DNA from: Fulvia fulva
Lineage: Eukaryota; Ascomycota; Dothideomycetes; Mycosphaerellales; Mycosphaerellaceae
Length of the DNA: 64,000 nucleotides
Assembly: GCF_020509005.1 (NCBI RefSeq)
Contig: NC_063019.1
Coordinates: forward strand, 496,001-560,000
Direction of reading: 5' to 3'
In this document: piece by piece, positions 49,017 to 59,771 of the stretch
Layout: every line of letters starts with the position of its first letter
How positions within the stretch are numbered: position 1 is the first letter of the stretch
The notes under the pieces: model-generated
Told to the model about the DNA's origin: nothing
The model's database searches: none
The model's input: the letters and a program-made list of their open reading frames with translations, nothing else
Position numbers and translations under genes: made by a program

Positions 49017-49644
49017 TCTACAGCCTCGCTTTCGCTGTGTCACCGGCCACCGAGCCCAAATGCATCAACGAGAAGTGGAAGCCTCCTCACCTCCTTCACA
49101 TCGATCGCTTCAGCCGTCAGAACTACGCCGCCACCCTCTTCGACTCAACTTTTGCCTTTCGCTTTGAGCCGTACCGGCGAACATACGAGCGACCTGTTGC
49201 GAGATGGCTCAAAGCGCAAGAGATAGTCAACCTCAGACATGTGACGGGCATCAGACTGATCCGTCGACGTCGCCGGGTGGGCGAAGCGCTCGGTCCGCTC
49301 AGGACGTTTACAGCAGATGTTCGAGGGAGGTGGTCGAGAGTATGGAAGCATCCTCGCCCGAACACCGTCTGGTACGAGAATTTGAACTGGTGGAAGAAGA
49401 CATATCGGCTACAAAGGCGTTGGCCATATTTCCGCTTGGATGGAGGAGCGATGGCTAGTCGTCGAAGGGCCGGGGGCATAGGGGTGTGTTCCATGACGTT
49501 GGTGGAAATTCATCGACATGTGATAGGCACAGGTGGCTTGGCGTCTGGCTCTGATTGCTGCATATCAAATTCCAGCTTCCCTTGAACATTGCAATCAGTA
49601 CACGCAAAGTCCGAACTCTCTATCTCACACAGCCACCTCACATC

Positions 49645-50152
49645 ATGGAAATCACAAGTGAGGACCTCAAGCGTCATCTAAGCAGTCTACCACAGGAGCT
49701 CGTGCGTCTGGCTATATCCTTTAAACTGCGCGGACCTATTCTGACAGATGTAGTACGATGGGATCTACGAGCGCATATTCACGGCAGATGATCGTCAAAT
49801 TCAGACCATCAGCCGCGCCTGGCATGCTCCACATCTTCTTCACGTCGATCGCTCGAGCCGCCAGAAGTTCGCGAGATCGTATTTCACCACACCTTCGGCC
49901 TTCTACATGCCACATTCCAATTATGGCATTGAATACTTTATGCTTGCAAGTTGGCTGGCTGTCCTCGACGACACGCACGCCGACATGATCCAGAGCATTA
50001 GTCTCGGGAAAAATGCGATGAACCCAGTTTGGTTCCTGGACCTGATACACAATCTCCTGGAAGCAAGATTGGGAGCGTTCTATCAGCTTACAGCCGGCCA
50101 TTCCGCGTATCGACTTTTGAAGAAGCTGCGCATGGCTCAAGAATTAGACTAA
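49645..50152 (+). CDS. LPQEL/YDE array protein, copy G
   Basis: Model: join(49645..49701, 49754..50152), 151 residues. Exon 1 encodes 19 residues ending KRHLSSLPQEL. The 52-nt intron has GTGCGT, a TTCTGACA branch and GTAG. Exon 2 begins YDGIYERIFTADDR, then AWHAPHLLHVDRSSRQKFARSYF, the clearest form of the second block. The WL position is present (LASWLAVLDDTHADMIQSI). It begins only 59 bp after the stop of copy F, so its promoter would overlap the end of that gene. Confidence 0.68.
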
Positions 50153-50439
50153 GACATGATCATGGGACAAACCTTGGTCATCAGGCCTATGAATGAAGAG
50201 CAGCGCAGGGTATTGTGTCGTCGACAAATTCAGGGAATTTGCAGACGATAAATTTAGGATCTTCAGATCACGGTAAAGACGGAGTTTGTGTGTAGGGGTG
50301 ATGTAATGCGCCAAGCAAGCTAATGACTAAGAATGACTTTGCATGCATGTGACACGAGGCTTGTAGCTCACTTCAAGTTTCTCTCGGCTATTCTAGACAA
50401 GATCCTCCAAGCGCATCGCGATTCTTGCGACACCACAGC

Positions 50440-51036
50440 ATGGCCGCCATTACCACCACCGACATGCGCAGATTGCTCGGCACTCTGCCACAGGAGCTCG
50501 TAAGTCAATTCCGCGTCTAGTTCTATGCGTTGCGACAAGTCTCACACGTGGAACAGTGTGACGAGGTCTACAAGCACACCTTCAGAGCACCAACCGGACC
50601 TCACATTATCGATCGAGACTGGCGCTTTCCTGCACAGCTCCACGTCAGCCGCCACATTCGCCAAACATTCGCACGAGCCTACTTTAGCAGCGACTTCCAC
50701 TTCCGCCTCGAAGATCTAGCAGAGATACTACATCTCCCAATCTACGGTATCCCACGGAACCTGCACGGGGTCACGCGGTACGTGGCCAAATGGCTAGATC
50801 TTCTGGCTCCAAACCACGTGTCGTGCGTCAGATCAGTGGCTTTGGTGGCCGATCCTCATCCTGGAACGCCAGGACTTCGACGAGGAAGATTGATCCGTCT
50901 GAGTCAGCTGCGTTCCGATGAGGCTATGTGGCCCGTGACAAGGAGGTGGCTAGGGCATGCGATTAGTGGAGCGGCGAACGGCTACATCGCCGCTCTTGTG
51001 AGACGTTGCACATTCGTTGGCGTGGAGCGATGCTAG
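50440..51036 (+). CDS. LPQEL/YDE array protein, copy H
   Basis: Model: join(50440..50499, 50557..51036), 179 residues. Exon 1 encodes 20 residues ending MRRLLGTLPQEL. The 57-nt intron has GTAAGT and GAACAG. Exon 2 begins CDEVYKHTFRAPTG, with Cys replacing the usual Tyr, then DWRFPAQLHVSRHIRQTFARAYF and YVAKWLDLLAPNHVSCVRSV. It is closest to copy A in the second block (W..P.QL.V.R.IRQ), so the two ends of the array resemble each other. Last copy of the array. Confidence 0.68.
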
Positions 51037-51350
51037 GATGTAGCGGCGCACACATGTCCGTAGGGTGACATACCATTGAAATCAGCGTTCTAAGATTCAG
51101 TCAATATTTCAGCCTGTGGGTCTTCATGCTTCACGTTCACCATTCTGTCTTGGGACCTTCAGGATTTGGACGGGTCGGACATGTCATGTTCAAGGATGTA
51201 GGTACGTGTAAGAGACGTGGGTGCTGCGATAGTGATATGCATCTTGCCTACACAGCAACAAGGACAACTCTGTGCCCGAGGCCCTCATGGCGCCGTCATT
51301 ATCTCATCAGTCAACACCAAACCGCAGAACTGCCCACACACCGATACCCT
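51037..51350. other. Intergenic, no gene seen
   Basis: Convergent region between array copy H and the SET-domain gene. The long plus-strand open frame across 51126-52505 is the antisense shadow of the SET gene. Confidence 0.45.
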
Positions 51351-52466
51351 TCAAACACTCCTCACCTGCCCCCATCCCCCCCCCTTCTTCGCCTTCTTCC
51401 TCTCCGCCTTCTGCACCTCTTTCTTATTCCTCTTCTCACACATCCTCATCCTCACCATCTCCCCCTTCCCCAAATTCTCCAAATGCCTCATCCAAAACAC
51501 CGCCCCCTCCATCCCCTCCTTCAAATGCTCCGTCTCCTCCCCTACACAAACCTTCTCCACGTCGAGCTCCGCCTTCGCATAGCCTATCGCTTTCGAATAC
51601 AGCCCCTCGGCGAGACTGTACTTCGAGCACTCGCGGTATGTCTGAGCCAGGTCCATCCCGAAGATCTGCTCCTGCTTGAGGAGGGAGACGAGTTCTTCGG
51701 ACCAGGCGAGGGCTTCGAGGGTGGATTTGGGGAAGGAGCCGGGGGCGTGGGAGCGGATGAGGGGGTTGTTGTTTTCGAAGATGGCGAGGCCTTGGTCGAT
51801 TTCGAACATGCGTTCGCGACGTATCTCGCTGGCTGCGACTTCCTTGTCGTGGCCGGTGCAGAGCTCACACTGACACTTGAAGCCCCACCCTGTCTGGAGC
51901 TGTTCCTGGCGCTGCTCCTTGGTGCGGACGTTGAGGATGTAGGTCGTCGTGAGCTCTTCCCCAGCCTTGATGTCTCGAGTGGCGTGGACGGTCAACATGC
52001 CGAGTGTGGCATTGTAGGTATTGGCGAGGTTGGGTCGGCACGAGTGGTTGACACGGCTGTACGTCAGGAACAAACCGGCGCCCCACTGTGCCTTACCACC
52101 CATCTGCACAGCGTTGGTGAAGTAGATGGCGGCCATCTTAACGTAGTCCTCGAGTGCGGCATCGAGAGCTTTACCAGTGTACTGGTGCTGTGTGGCGAGA
52201 TGTTTACGGAGGACACTGCGCTGCTTGGTGTTGACTGCGCGCTTGTGGTAGGACAGTTCGGTGTAGAGTTCGCGCTGTTCTGGACTAATGGCTTCGAGTT
52301 GCGTGACAATGGTGTCAATGGTGTCGACAGTGGGTGTGGCGATCAGGGCCTTCTCGCAGATGACGCGAGTGCCGGCCTTGATGTCTCGAGTGGCGAAGAG
52401 GCCATAGCCTTTGTGTCTGGAGAGCTGAAACTCGAATGGTGCGTCTGGTCGCATGATGGCGGACAT
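51351..52466 (-). CDS. SET-domain protein, SMYD-like
   Basis: Single exon, 371 residues, ATG at 52466. The SET domain is split as in SMYD proteins: N-terminal SRHKGYGLFATRDIKAGTRV, an insert of about 100 helical residues, then SRVNHSCRPNLANTYNATLG, ATRDIKAGEELTTTYI and a post-SET GFKCQCELCTG whose three Cys with NHSC can bind zinc. The C-terminal third is helical (TPR-like SMYD tail) and ends basic. Such proteins can methylate lysines on histone or non-histone targets; substrate unknown. The catalytic Tyr is present in TTTYI. It is transcribed toward the array. Confidence 0.85.
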   Translation of the reverse strand: MSAIMRPDAPFEFQLSRHKGYGLFATRDIKAGTRVICEKALIATPTVDTIDTIVTQLEAISPEQRELYTELSYHKRAVNTKQRSVLRKHLATQHQYTGKALDAALEDYVKMAAIYFTNAVQMGGKAQWGAGLFLTYSRVNHSCRPNLANTYNATLGMLTVHATRDIKAGEELTTTYILNVRTKEQRQEQLQTGWGFKCQCELCTGHDKEVAASEIRRERMFEIDQGLAIFENNNPLIRSHAPGSFPKSTLEALAWSEELVSLLKQEQIFGMDLAQTYRECSKYSLAEGLYSKAIGYAKAELDVEKVCVGEETEHLKEGMEGAVFWMRHLENLGKGEMVRMRMCEKRNKKEVQKAERKKAKKGGGWGQVRSV

Positions 52467-52959
52467 GGTAGCTGGTTGCAAGGGACCGGAATCTCTAATG
52501 GTTGATAGTGCGGCGTGTATGATGGGGTTGAGGGGATTGCGTTTGTCGCCGTTTGTTCGTGATCTGTGTCAGTTCGAGACGGAGGCAGAACGTGGCGTGC
52601 GTTTTATACTGCATTCATACAAAGTAGGTAAGTGTTACAACCATTCACTGGTGCAAAGATGTTCGCAGTGCGAGATAGTCTGGGTCCAACGCAGCCGTTC
52701 ACTCGACAAACGCGAGAAGTTCAGCGCTAGCGCCGTTGTCGAACGCGACACGGCTGCCTGCAGCTTTCACGAGCGCGATCATCGGCAACGGCGCACATTC
52801 CCTGGCAGTGTCCTTCCTTGCATTTGGTAACAGTGCAAACGTGGTGTAATTCGACTGTCAGTGCGAAGTCTCCTATACCAAAACATACCGGGCCCTTCGA
52901 GCTGCTTAACGCCACACGCCTTGCCAATTGCCCGTCATCATCATACACAGTCACAATAT
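52467..52959. other. Intergenic, no gene seen
   Basis: Lies between the SET gene start and the MCM6 stop, both on the minus strand. No supported gene. Confidence 0.45.
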
Positions 52960-55933
52960 TCACATCTCGTCCACTGCACAATTCGGATGCACCACGTACA
53001 TCACCTTGTCGTCCTGCTCGAGACCTTCGCCCTGCTCATCTGCGAGGCCCTCGCCGCGGATCTGCATGAGAACGTTGTCCTGGAGCGATGTTAGTATGCG
53101 CTGTAAATATCATTCTGCAATGTGGAGAACTCACCTTGACCATCCTCCTTAGCACCTTCCTCGCCAGTGATCGCTGAGTCTCGAGTTGCTCCTGACTCTC
53201 AAGGGAATCCTCAATCTGCTCAAGGTACCAGACCAGTAGATCATCTTCCTCGACACCATCTTCCACCGTGTTCTGATCATCGTTCACACGTCGAAGCAGC
53301 ATATTTCGAATCTTCATAAACTCGTCAAACTTGATCTGCGTTCTGGGTCGTGGTGCAGGCGCAGGCGTCTGTGATGCTCGGACCGAACCAGCGCCTTCCT
53401 CATTGGTGTCCATCTGCTCGTCGTCCTGTGGCTCGTCCTCAGCACCAGCTTCTGCAGCATTCTCGTCTTCCTCCTCGAACTCGACGTCATCTTTCTCGAC
53501 ACTGATGATGGACTGCTGCAGCAGCTTGAAGGCCTCATCGACGAAGTTCGGTGACACTTCATCGACACAGTTGGCCTTCGCAATAGCTTCACTGAGTCGA
53601 ATGAGCGACTCAAGCTGGCGAACTGTAATGCGGTATGAGTTCCGGCCTATGCCACCCTGTGCATCGTCCGATCGTAGCTCCTTGTACTTCTGGACAAGAT
53701 ATGTCTTGGCTTCTTCCGTGAATACAGGCTGGAAAAGACGAGCGAAGCGAATGTACCGCTGCAGCTGCTCGGTGCTGTACTCTGGCTCGATTGCCTCGTC
53801 CTTGAGCTGGTGAATTCCGACAATGTGCTTTGCGAGGTGCTCATCGACTTGTTCGTTGCACTCGTCGAGCACTACAAAGAATAGATCGAAACGAGACATG
53901 ATGGGTGCGCTCATGTTGATGTTGGCTCGAAGCGTGGTTTTGCGATTGTAGCGACCACCGACAGGATTCGCAGCTGCCAGGATACTGGTTCGCGCGTTCA
54001 GTGTTGCTTGGATGCCGGCCTTCGCAATAGAGATCGTCTGTTGTTCCATAGCTTCGTGGATGGCGACTTGATCGGCAATGTCCATCTTGTCGAACTCATC
54101 GATAGCGCAGATACCGTTGTCCGCCAGCATAAGCGCACCAGCCTCGATCGTGAACTCTCCAGTCTCCTCGTCCTTGACAACAGCAGCTGTAAGACCAGCA
54201 GCGGAGGAAGCCTTTCCAGAAGTGTAGACTGCTCTTGGGATGAAGGAACAGATGTACTTCAAGAACTGCGACTTGCTTGTACTGGGGTCTCCAACGATGC
54301 AGATGTTGATGTCACCACGAAGAGCCATGCCCTCCGGAGTGACTTTGCTGACACCACCCATGAGCTGGAGGAGCAATCCCTTCTTCACCACAGTGTGACC
54401 ATAGACCATAGGTGCGAGTGAGTCTACGAGTCGCATAAAGATGTTGTTCTGCTGCACCATTTGTCGAAGGTCATCGATCTCAGCGGGCGTAAGAGTATCC
54501 AGGTAATCTTGTTGTGCCTGCTCGCCAGTGGTTCCACCAATCTCGACAGTCTGACCAAGCGAGCTGAGGATGTTTCCAGCCTGGCCCTTCAATGACTGGT
54601 TGGCGGTCTGGCCTTGTGTCGAGGCATCTGGTGTGACCATGTTGGCGAGGAATGCCATTCGGTAGGTCAAGTCTCTCACACCAAGCGCTTTCAGACCACC
54701 AACTCCGCTTCCCCCAACATCGCCACCACGAGGAGCTTGCGAATCTCGCATGGCGGTGACCCTTGTGCCTGGCACCTTGAACTGGCTGACGTCTGGCACC
54801 ACAATCAAAGTGCCGGTGAAGATGCACTTCTCTCCTGCTTTGGCCCGGTCGACCATCTCTCCTCGCAAGATCACGTCCATCGTTCTAGGCATGCTACCAG
54901 TAGGTATCTCCGAGCTGTTCTCTTGAATTCGCACCTTCTGCCAGTCGATGAATGTGCTCTGTCGAATATCCAAACGCCAACCTTGACGATTACCGCAGGT
55001 TGCATTGGGACATTGTGTTGGCTCGGAGTACTTGAAGATCTGCTCGACGTCGGGCACAACACTGGTGCAGACTTCGCAAATGAAGGTTGCAAGATGCAAT
55101 TCGGGTCGCACTTCGGATGTTCTGGTCACTGTACCTGATATCGAGACCAAGTGACCAATATGCTCTGTCCGGAGTTGTCGCACTCTCGAAACAAGCGAAA
55201 GATTATAGAAGGCAATTGTGAAGATCTTGTCCGTCTGCTGGTTCGGCGTCTTATCGCCCAGGTTGTCCTCTTCGCTCAGACTCTGTGTTGCAAGAGATGT
55301 GTCTGTTCGTGCTGTCGTAGATCCAGGCTGCCTATGCTCTCTGTAGTATTGTGGCTCGTACTTTGCAATCAGGTTGTTCAATGCGCGGAGCATGTAAGGC
55401 TGGAACCGGTAGAAGTCGCCCTGGATCGCGTTGGCTAGGATGCCTCGTTCGTGGTCCATCAAATGTGTGAAGTCGACATATAGTGTGGAGAGCTTGAATT
55501 GACACAACCCATGAATCTGTGCAATGTAGTACTTGTTCGTTGTGACGGCGCTCGATGCTGGCGCCGCAGATGCTGTAGGGTCTTCTGTGAAGCTGGTATA
55601 TGTCAGTAATAGTCTTGGTTCAGCATATCAGCGTCGATGGTACTTCTCCAAGAAACGCTCAAACTGTATACCAAGCGTCTCTGCTGTAGTATCCACCACG
55701 CGCGGTACATCTTGCCCTCCTGGTAGTCTCGGTCTGTTTCCTCTCCTTCCAACTACCTCGTCGTCTGCGAAGCCTTCGATGTCGCTGTGCATTCCTGGTG
55801 TGCTGACCGAAGGCGGTCCCCTGGGTCGAGATGAAGAGCGGGCCTGCCGTCTTCCTCCTCTTGTGCCATCGCTTCGTGGTTCCTGAGGTCCAAGTTCCTC
55901 TGATCGCATCATCGCATCTACCAGGGACGACAT
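52960..55933 (-). CDS. MCM6: MCM6, replicative helicase subunit
   Basis: Model: complement(join(52960..53079, 53135..55592, 55644..55933)), 955 residues. The first intron (51 nt, GTACCA donor, TTACTGAC branch) restores FLENFTEDPTA; the last (55 nt, GTGAGT, ATACTAAC branch) joins RRMVK to DNVLMQIRGEG and the conserved end YVVHPNCAVDEM. The zinc finger has CEVC and CPNATC. The AAA+ core has Walker A GDPSTSKSQ, Walker B CAIDEFDKMD and the arginine finger SRFDLFF. An acidic insert (EEEDENAAEAGAEDE) precedes the C-terminal winged helix. Part of the MCM2-7 helicase that unwinds origins. The promoter carries MCB and SCB-like sites. Confidence 0.96.
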
Positions 55934-56251
55934 GTTGGCGGCGATACGGTGTTGTGGTAGATGTTGAGGTGTTTGGTGGTGGGGACGATCGAAGCAAAGT
56001 GGGAGAAGGATACGCGCTCACCAAATTTGGCTGAAAACGCGTCGGTCGTGGCTGTTTCGCGACACACTTTGACCTCGATACGGTTAGAGTTTCTGGCAGT
56101 AAGGCGATCTGGCTCTTCGTTGATGCTTACCACTGCCGAGCTTCAGGGATTCTTTCACTCTTTGTACCTGCATGACTCTCCAAACAATATCGTCCCATTT
56201 TCAATTGCCGCCGCATACAAGATCACACACTCGCCATTGCTGGTCGCGACC
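55934..56251. promoter_or_regulatory. Divergent promoter of MCM6 and IDI1 with cell-cycle box motifs
   Basis: ACGCGT (MCB core, in AAAACGCGTCGG) lies at 56037-56042, about 104 bp before the MCM6 ATG, and TTTCGCG (SCB-like, CGCGAAA on the other strand) at 56055-56061. These are binding-site types of MBF/SBF, which drive G1/S genes such as MCMs in yeasts. The IDI1 frame is open upstream through this region, so its start could lie further left than 56252. Confidence 0.45.
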
Positions 56252-57064
56252 ATGACCGAAACGATCAAAAGCATGACCGAAACCATGGTGCAGACTCATT
56301 CTGCTTCTGCAGAGAACATCCTACGCCTTTTCCCAGAGATCAACACCGAGCTCGCTACACAAACCAAATCCGCAACTCAAGATGCCGACCTCGCTGGCTA
56401 CGACGAGGAGCAGATCCGGCTCATGGACGAGGTCTGCATTGTACTAGACGAGAACGATGTACCAATTGGCAGTGCAAGCAAGAAGGTGTGCCATCTCATG
56501 GAGAACATCAACAAAGGCCTCCTTCACCGCGCATTCTCCGTCTTCCTCTTCGACTCGCAGAACCGATTGCTGCTGCAACAACGAGCTTCCGAGAAGATCA
56601 CCTTCCCAGACCTCTGGACCAACACTTGCTGCTCCCACCCACTTGGCGTGCCAGGCGAGACTGGTGCAACTCTCGATGCAGCGATCGCGGGTGTCAAGCG
56701 TGCGGCGGTACGGAAGCTTGACCAAGAGCTGGGCATCAAGGCACATCGAGTACCAATTGAGAAGTTCGACTTCTTGACAAGAATACACTACCTCGCACCG
56801 AGCGACGGCAAGTGGGGGGAGCACGAGATTGACTACATCCTGTTCATCAAGGCCGACGTTGATGTGAAGGAGAACCCGAACGAAGTGCAGGCGACCAAAT
56901 ACGTTACGCCAGAAGAGTTGAAGAAGGACTTTCAAGATCCGAGCCTCAAATTCACGCCGTGGTTCAAGCTCATTTGCAACAGCATGCTGTTTGAGTGGTG
57001 GGAGAACTTGGACACCGGCTTGGACAAGTACAATGGTGAGAGGGAGCTGAGAAGGATGTTATGA
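56252..57064 (+). CDS. IDI1: Isopentenyl-diphosphate delta-isomerase
   Basis: Single exon, 270 residues from the ATG at 56252 (MTETIKSMTETM); the frame is open upstream to 55961, but this start gives the usual fungal length. Type I IDI landmarks: LMDEVCIVLDENDVPIGSASK, HRAFSVFLFDSQNRLLLQQRA, the catalytic Cys in DLWTNTCCSHPL, a Nudix-like ETGATLDAAIAGVKRAAVRKL and the catalytic Glu in GEHEIDYILF. It interconverts isopentenyl and dimethylallyl diphosphate in the mevalonate route feeding ergosterol and other isoprenoids. It is divergent from MCM6. Confidence 0.95.
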   Translation: MTETIKSMTETMVQTHSASAENILRLFPEINTELATQTKSATQDADLAGYDEEQIRLMDEVCIVLDENDVPIGSASKKVCHLMENINKGLLHRAFSVFLFDSQNRLLLQQRASEKITFPDLWTNTCCSHPLGVPGETGATLDAAIAGVKRAAVRKLDQELGIKAHRVPIEKFDFLTRIHYLAPSDGKWGEHEIDYILFIKADVDVKENPNEVQATKYVTPEELKKDFQDPSLKFTPWFKLICNSMLFEWWENLDTGLDKYNGERELRRML

Positions 57065-57380
57065 TGTGGGGAGGATCCGTGAGCTTCTTGTATAAAGCTC
57101 CAATGACGAGGCGTTGAGGTGGATTTTGGGTTGCATTGAGATACCAGAGAGCGAAGGGCCCAGTGAGCTTCTTATGACTATTTGCAGTGTTGGTGGCGCG
57201 TTATGGGAGAGCGTGAAGTTCTGTAGAGTCGTTCCTTCCTCCTTCCCTGAACGGGCGTACCGTCACATGGTGTGCCTTCCTTCACGTTGTGAAGAGATCG
57301 AAGCCTGAACCTAATGATGACTTCAGACCTCCTTGAATTTGCACCGACACTTCCACTGCTACTGACATGCAGGCACGAAA
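57065..57380. other. Intergenic, no gene seen
   Basis: Lies between IDI1 and the disordered protein, both on the plus strand. Nothing supported. Confidence 0.45.
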
Positions 57381-59771
57381 ATGTTTGAGACTGTCGCCCA
57401 GAAACGATCCCGGCAGCTGGAGCAGCCCAGTTCAGCGTCGTTCGTTGCACCAGCCAAGCAACGTCCAACAGTCACATACGGAAAGCGCAATCGCAACAGA
57501 CCTCTTCCACTACAGGGCACACAATTCCTTAGACGAGATAGTTCTATCATCTCACCGGACAACGACAGCGACGATGAAGAAGATTTTGTACCCATTAGGG
57601 CAGCAGAGCCGCGACTGAAGAAAGTGGTGGAGCCAGATCCTGATGATTCACCCTTGTCTGAAGACGAGCTGAGGGCAGCATGTCCGAGCAATGCCAGTCC
57701 AATACTGTCGCCAAGTAGCAGTCCAGTGCTGGCAACTTCAAGCAGCAAAACAAGCCTTGAACCAAACAGGGAAGCTTCAAGCGCAGAGAAGGGCATTGGA
57801 AAGCGGGTGCCGAGGACGGTCAAGAAGCCCACGTACCCACCCAGGAAGATAGATGTTGCCAAGCAGAAGACTCGTGCGGAACCAAGCGCACCCCAGAGGG
57901 GCACAGCAGATACGGCAAGCACCAAGCAGAGCACGGAGCCAAGGCCCAAAGCGAGAACGAAAGGCAAGTCGACGACCAGACCCAAGGCGAAGGCTCTCAT
58001 CAGACTGCCAGTGAACGAGTTGACTCTTTTGCCGGTACCACGGGGCGATCCTCCTTCATCGGCCGCAGCAGAACATGAGCTTGATCAAGAGAACCAAGAC
58101 CCGATCTCAAACACCACGAGCTCCGGACAGAAACGAACTCTCTCACCTATTCACGACATTAGCGATGACAACGCAAAAGCGCCCCTGACCATAATTAGCA
58201 AGCGCCTCAAGACTCCAAGGTTCACTCACAAGTCTATTGCAGCTCTTCGGAAGAAGCAAATCAGGAGATCGTCCATCTTCCAAAACAACGACGTGACTTC
58301 TAAGCTTGGCGATGGGTTCGAATCGTCCGAGCTGAAAGTCGACCATGGTCACATCTTCGCGAAGCGACGGCGGAAGACATTGAAGCCGCTTCTTCTGGGC
58401 TTCAGCGCTCTTCAGCTCCAGCCAGGTCCGTTGCCTGAAGTCAAGTTCGAGGGCAACAGCTCTGAACTCCAGCTAGAAGCCGCGTCCCGAGACGAGCAGA
58501 ACTATCGCTGTGCGGAAGACGACGGCCCTAATGCTTACAGTGACCGTGATCAATCTTTGCCTCGAGCCGAGAAGCGGCGAGTAAGCTTCAGCGATCGTGT
58601 ACTCAGCGACATAGTGCGACAAGAGCTATCGTCCATTGGTGCTCCCAGAAGACCAATCAGTGTCTCGTCTGACCAAAGCGAGAGCGACTTCCAAGAGTTC
58701 GATGACAGCGATGCAGAGGCGAACGAGGATGAGGCCAGTGATCGTGGCGCAGAGTCCAACCCAGAGCCAGAGCCACCCGCGCCAACGCCCCCGAGCGACC
58801 AGCAGGCTCAGAGCTACAAGAAGTTCATGCGCAGAAGCCCGCCTCCGGAACGCGTTAACCAACATGCAACTCCAAAGTTCTCGTCCGATCGCCGCATTGG
58901 CCAGCCACCCCGTACGTTGTCCAGTATCAACCGAACGATGGAGGTCGACGAAGCGATTCTCGATGAACCTGACGACGAGGCGACAAAGCCACGCACACTC
59001 CTGCGCAATGAAAACCTAATCGAGGTCGACGACATAATCCTCGATGATATCGAGCCAAAACCTACAACGGAGGAGACTGACCAGCAAGACCCCATCTGGA
59101 ACCGAGAGCACGACATGCTCGACGAAATGGAAGGCAGCATATACGCACGCTCCTACAACGAGCGTCCACCTCCACCTCCCCCTCTCCCTCCACCACAACG
59201 CCCACGCTCCATCCTGAGAATCCCATCCTCGCGCTTCGAGTCACGCGCCACGAAACCGTCAGACACAGCATCCAACACGCGCCGCAACAGTACCCGACAA
59301 CTCGAAGCTGCAAGCCCTCACTTCCCACCGGCAGGTCCCTCCCGCCGCAGAACAACACTCGTAGACCTCGAAGCCGACGAACAAAGACGCTACTTCTCCA
59401 CAGCATCTCACTTTCTTCACCAAGCTCAGGCCGATCCACCTCGGATTACAAAGATGCGCTCAAATTACTTTGCGCGCCAAGCATCTCAGCGTGGTGAGAC
59501 TCATGTACAGGTCTACGATAGCGAGGCGCAAGTCTTAGAGACTTCTCCGGAACCGGTGATGTTGCCGGACTATACCAACTCCACCTCAAGCCAGCTGAAT
59601 ATTCTCCGCAGAGGCGCGGAGGCAACGTGGACCAGCAGCGAGAGTCTGCCTCGCGAGCCGAAATATCTGAAAGCGTTGACGAGGAGCGTGAGTAGAGAGT
59701 ATGGTACGTTATCACAGAGTGTCAGGAGAAGGCCGAGTTTGCCGTTCCAGAGCCCGACGAAGATAAGGTGA
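57381..59771 (+). CDS. Large disordered, probably nuclear protein with a PP1-docking-like motif
   Basis: Single exon, 796 residues, ATG at 57381. Almost the whole chain is Ser/Pro/Arg/Glu-rich and predicted disordered by eye. Short motifs stand out: KKPTYPPRKIDVAKQK (basic), KRRRKTLKPLLLGFSALQL, and KRRVSFSDRVL at about residue 395, whose RVSF fits the RVxF docking motif for protein phosphatase 1. A polyproline run (ERPPPPPPLPPPQRP) is near residue 595, followed by SILRIPSSRF. Acidic patches such as EVDEAILDEPDDEA and EVDDIILDDIEPK are repeated. No domain recognised. It converges on ARC1. Confidence 0.7.
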   Translation: MFETVAQKRSRQLEQPSSASFVAPAKQRPTVTYGKRNRNRPLPLQGTQFLRRDSSIISPDNDSDDEEDFVPIRAAEPRLKKVVEPDPDDSPLSEDELRAACPSNASPILSPSSSPVLATSSSKTSLEPNREASSAEKGIGKRVPRTVKKPTYPPRKIDVAKQKTRAEPSAPQRGTADTASTKQSTEPRPKARTKGKSTTRPKAKALIRLPVNELTLLPVPRGDPPSSAAAEHELDQENQDPISNTTSSGQKRTLSPIHDISDDNAKAPLTIISKRLKTPRFTHKSIAALRKKQIRRSSIFQNNDVTSKLGDGFESSELKVDHGHIFAKRRRKTLKPLLLGFSALQLQPGPLPEVKFEGNSSELQLEAASRDEQNYRCAEDDGPNAYSDRDQSLPRAEKRRVSFSDRVLSDIVRQELSSIGAPRRPISVSSDQSESDFQEFDDSDAEANEDEASDRGAESNPEPEPPAPTPPSDQQAQSYKKFMRRSPPPERVNQHATPKFSSDRRIGQPPRTLSSINRTMEVDEAILDEPDDEATKPRTLLRNENLIEVDDIILDDIEPKPTTEETDQQDPIWNREHDMLDEMEGSIYARSYNERPPPPPPLPPPQRPRSILRIPSSRFESRATKPSDTASNTRRNSTRQLEAASPHFPPAGPSRRRTTLVDLEADEQRRYFSTASHFLHQAQADPPRITKMRSNYFARQASQRGETHVQVYDSEAQVLETSPEPVMLPDYTNSTSSQLNILRRGAEATWTSSESLPREPKYLKALTRSVSREYGTLSQSVRRRPSLPFQSPTKIR

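Larger units (their letters stand above)
48108..49585 (+). pseudogene. LPQEL/YDE array gene, copy F, split by a MITE-like insertion
   Basis: Exon 1 (48108..48167) encodes 20 residues ending QRILASLLQEL. A 55-nt intron begins GCGAGT (GC donor, as in copy C) and ends CAAG at 48222. Exon 2 starts TTT GAT CAG A and is then interrupted at 48233 by a 775-bp element; it resumes at 49017 after the duplicated target, giving DQIYSLAFAVSP, KWKPPHLLHIDRFSRQNYAA and RWLKAQEIVNLRHVTGI to the stop at 49585. Coding sequence on both sides is otherwise intact, so the insertion is probably recent. From exon 2 the frame runs on into the element to a stop at about 48387, which would make a chimeric tail. Confidence 0.75.

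Noticed and set aside
51126..52505. A 459-codon plus-strand open frame
   Set aside because: It is antisense to the SET-domain gene, has low-complexity composition and no motif.
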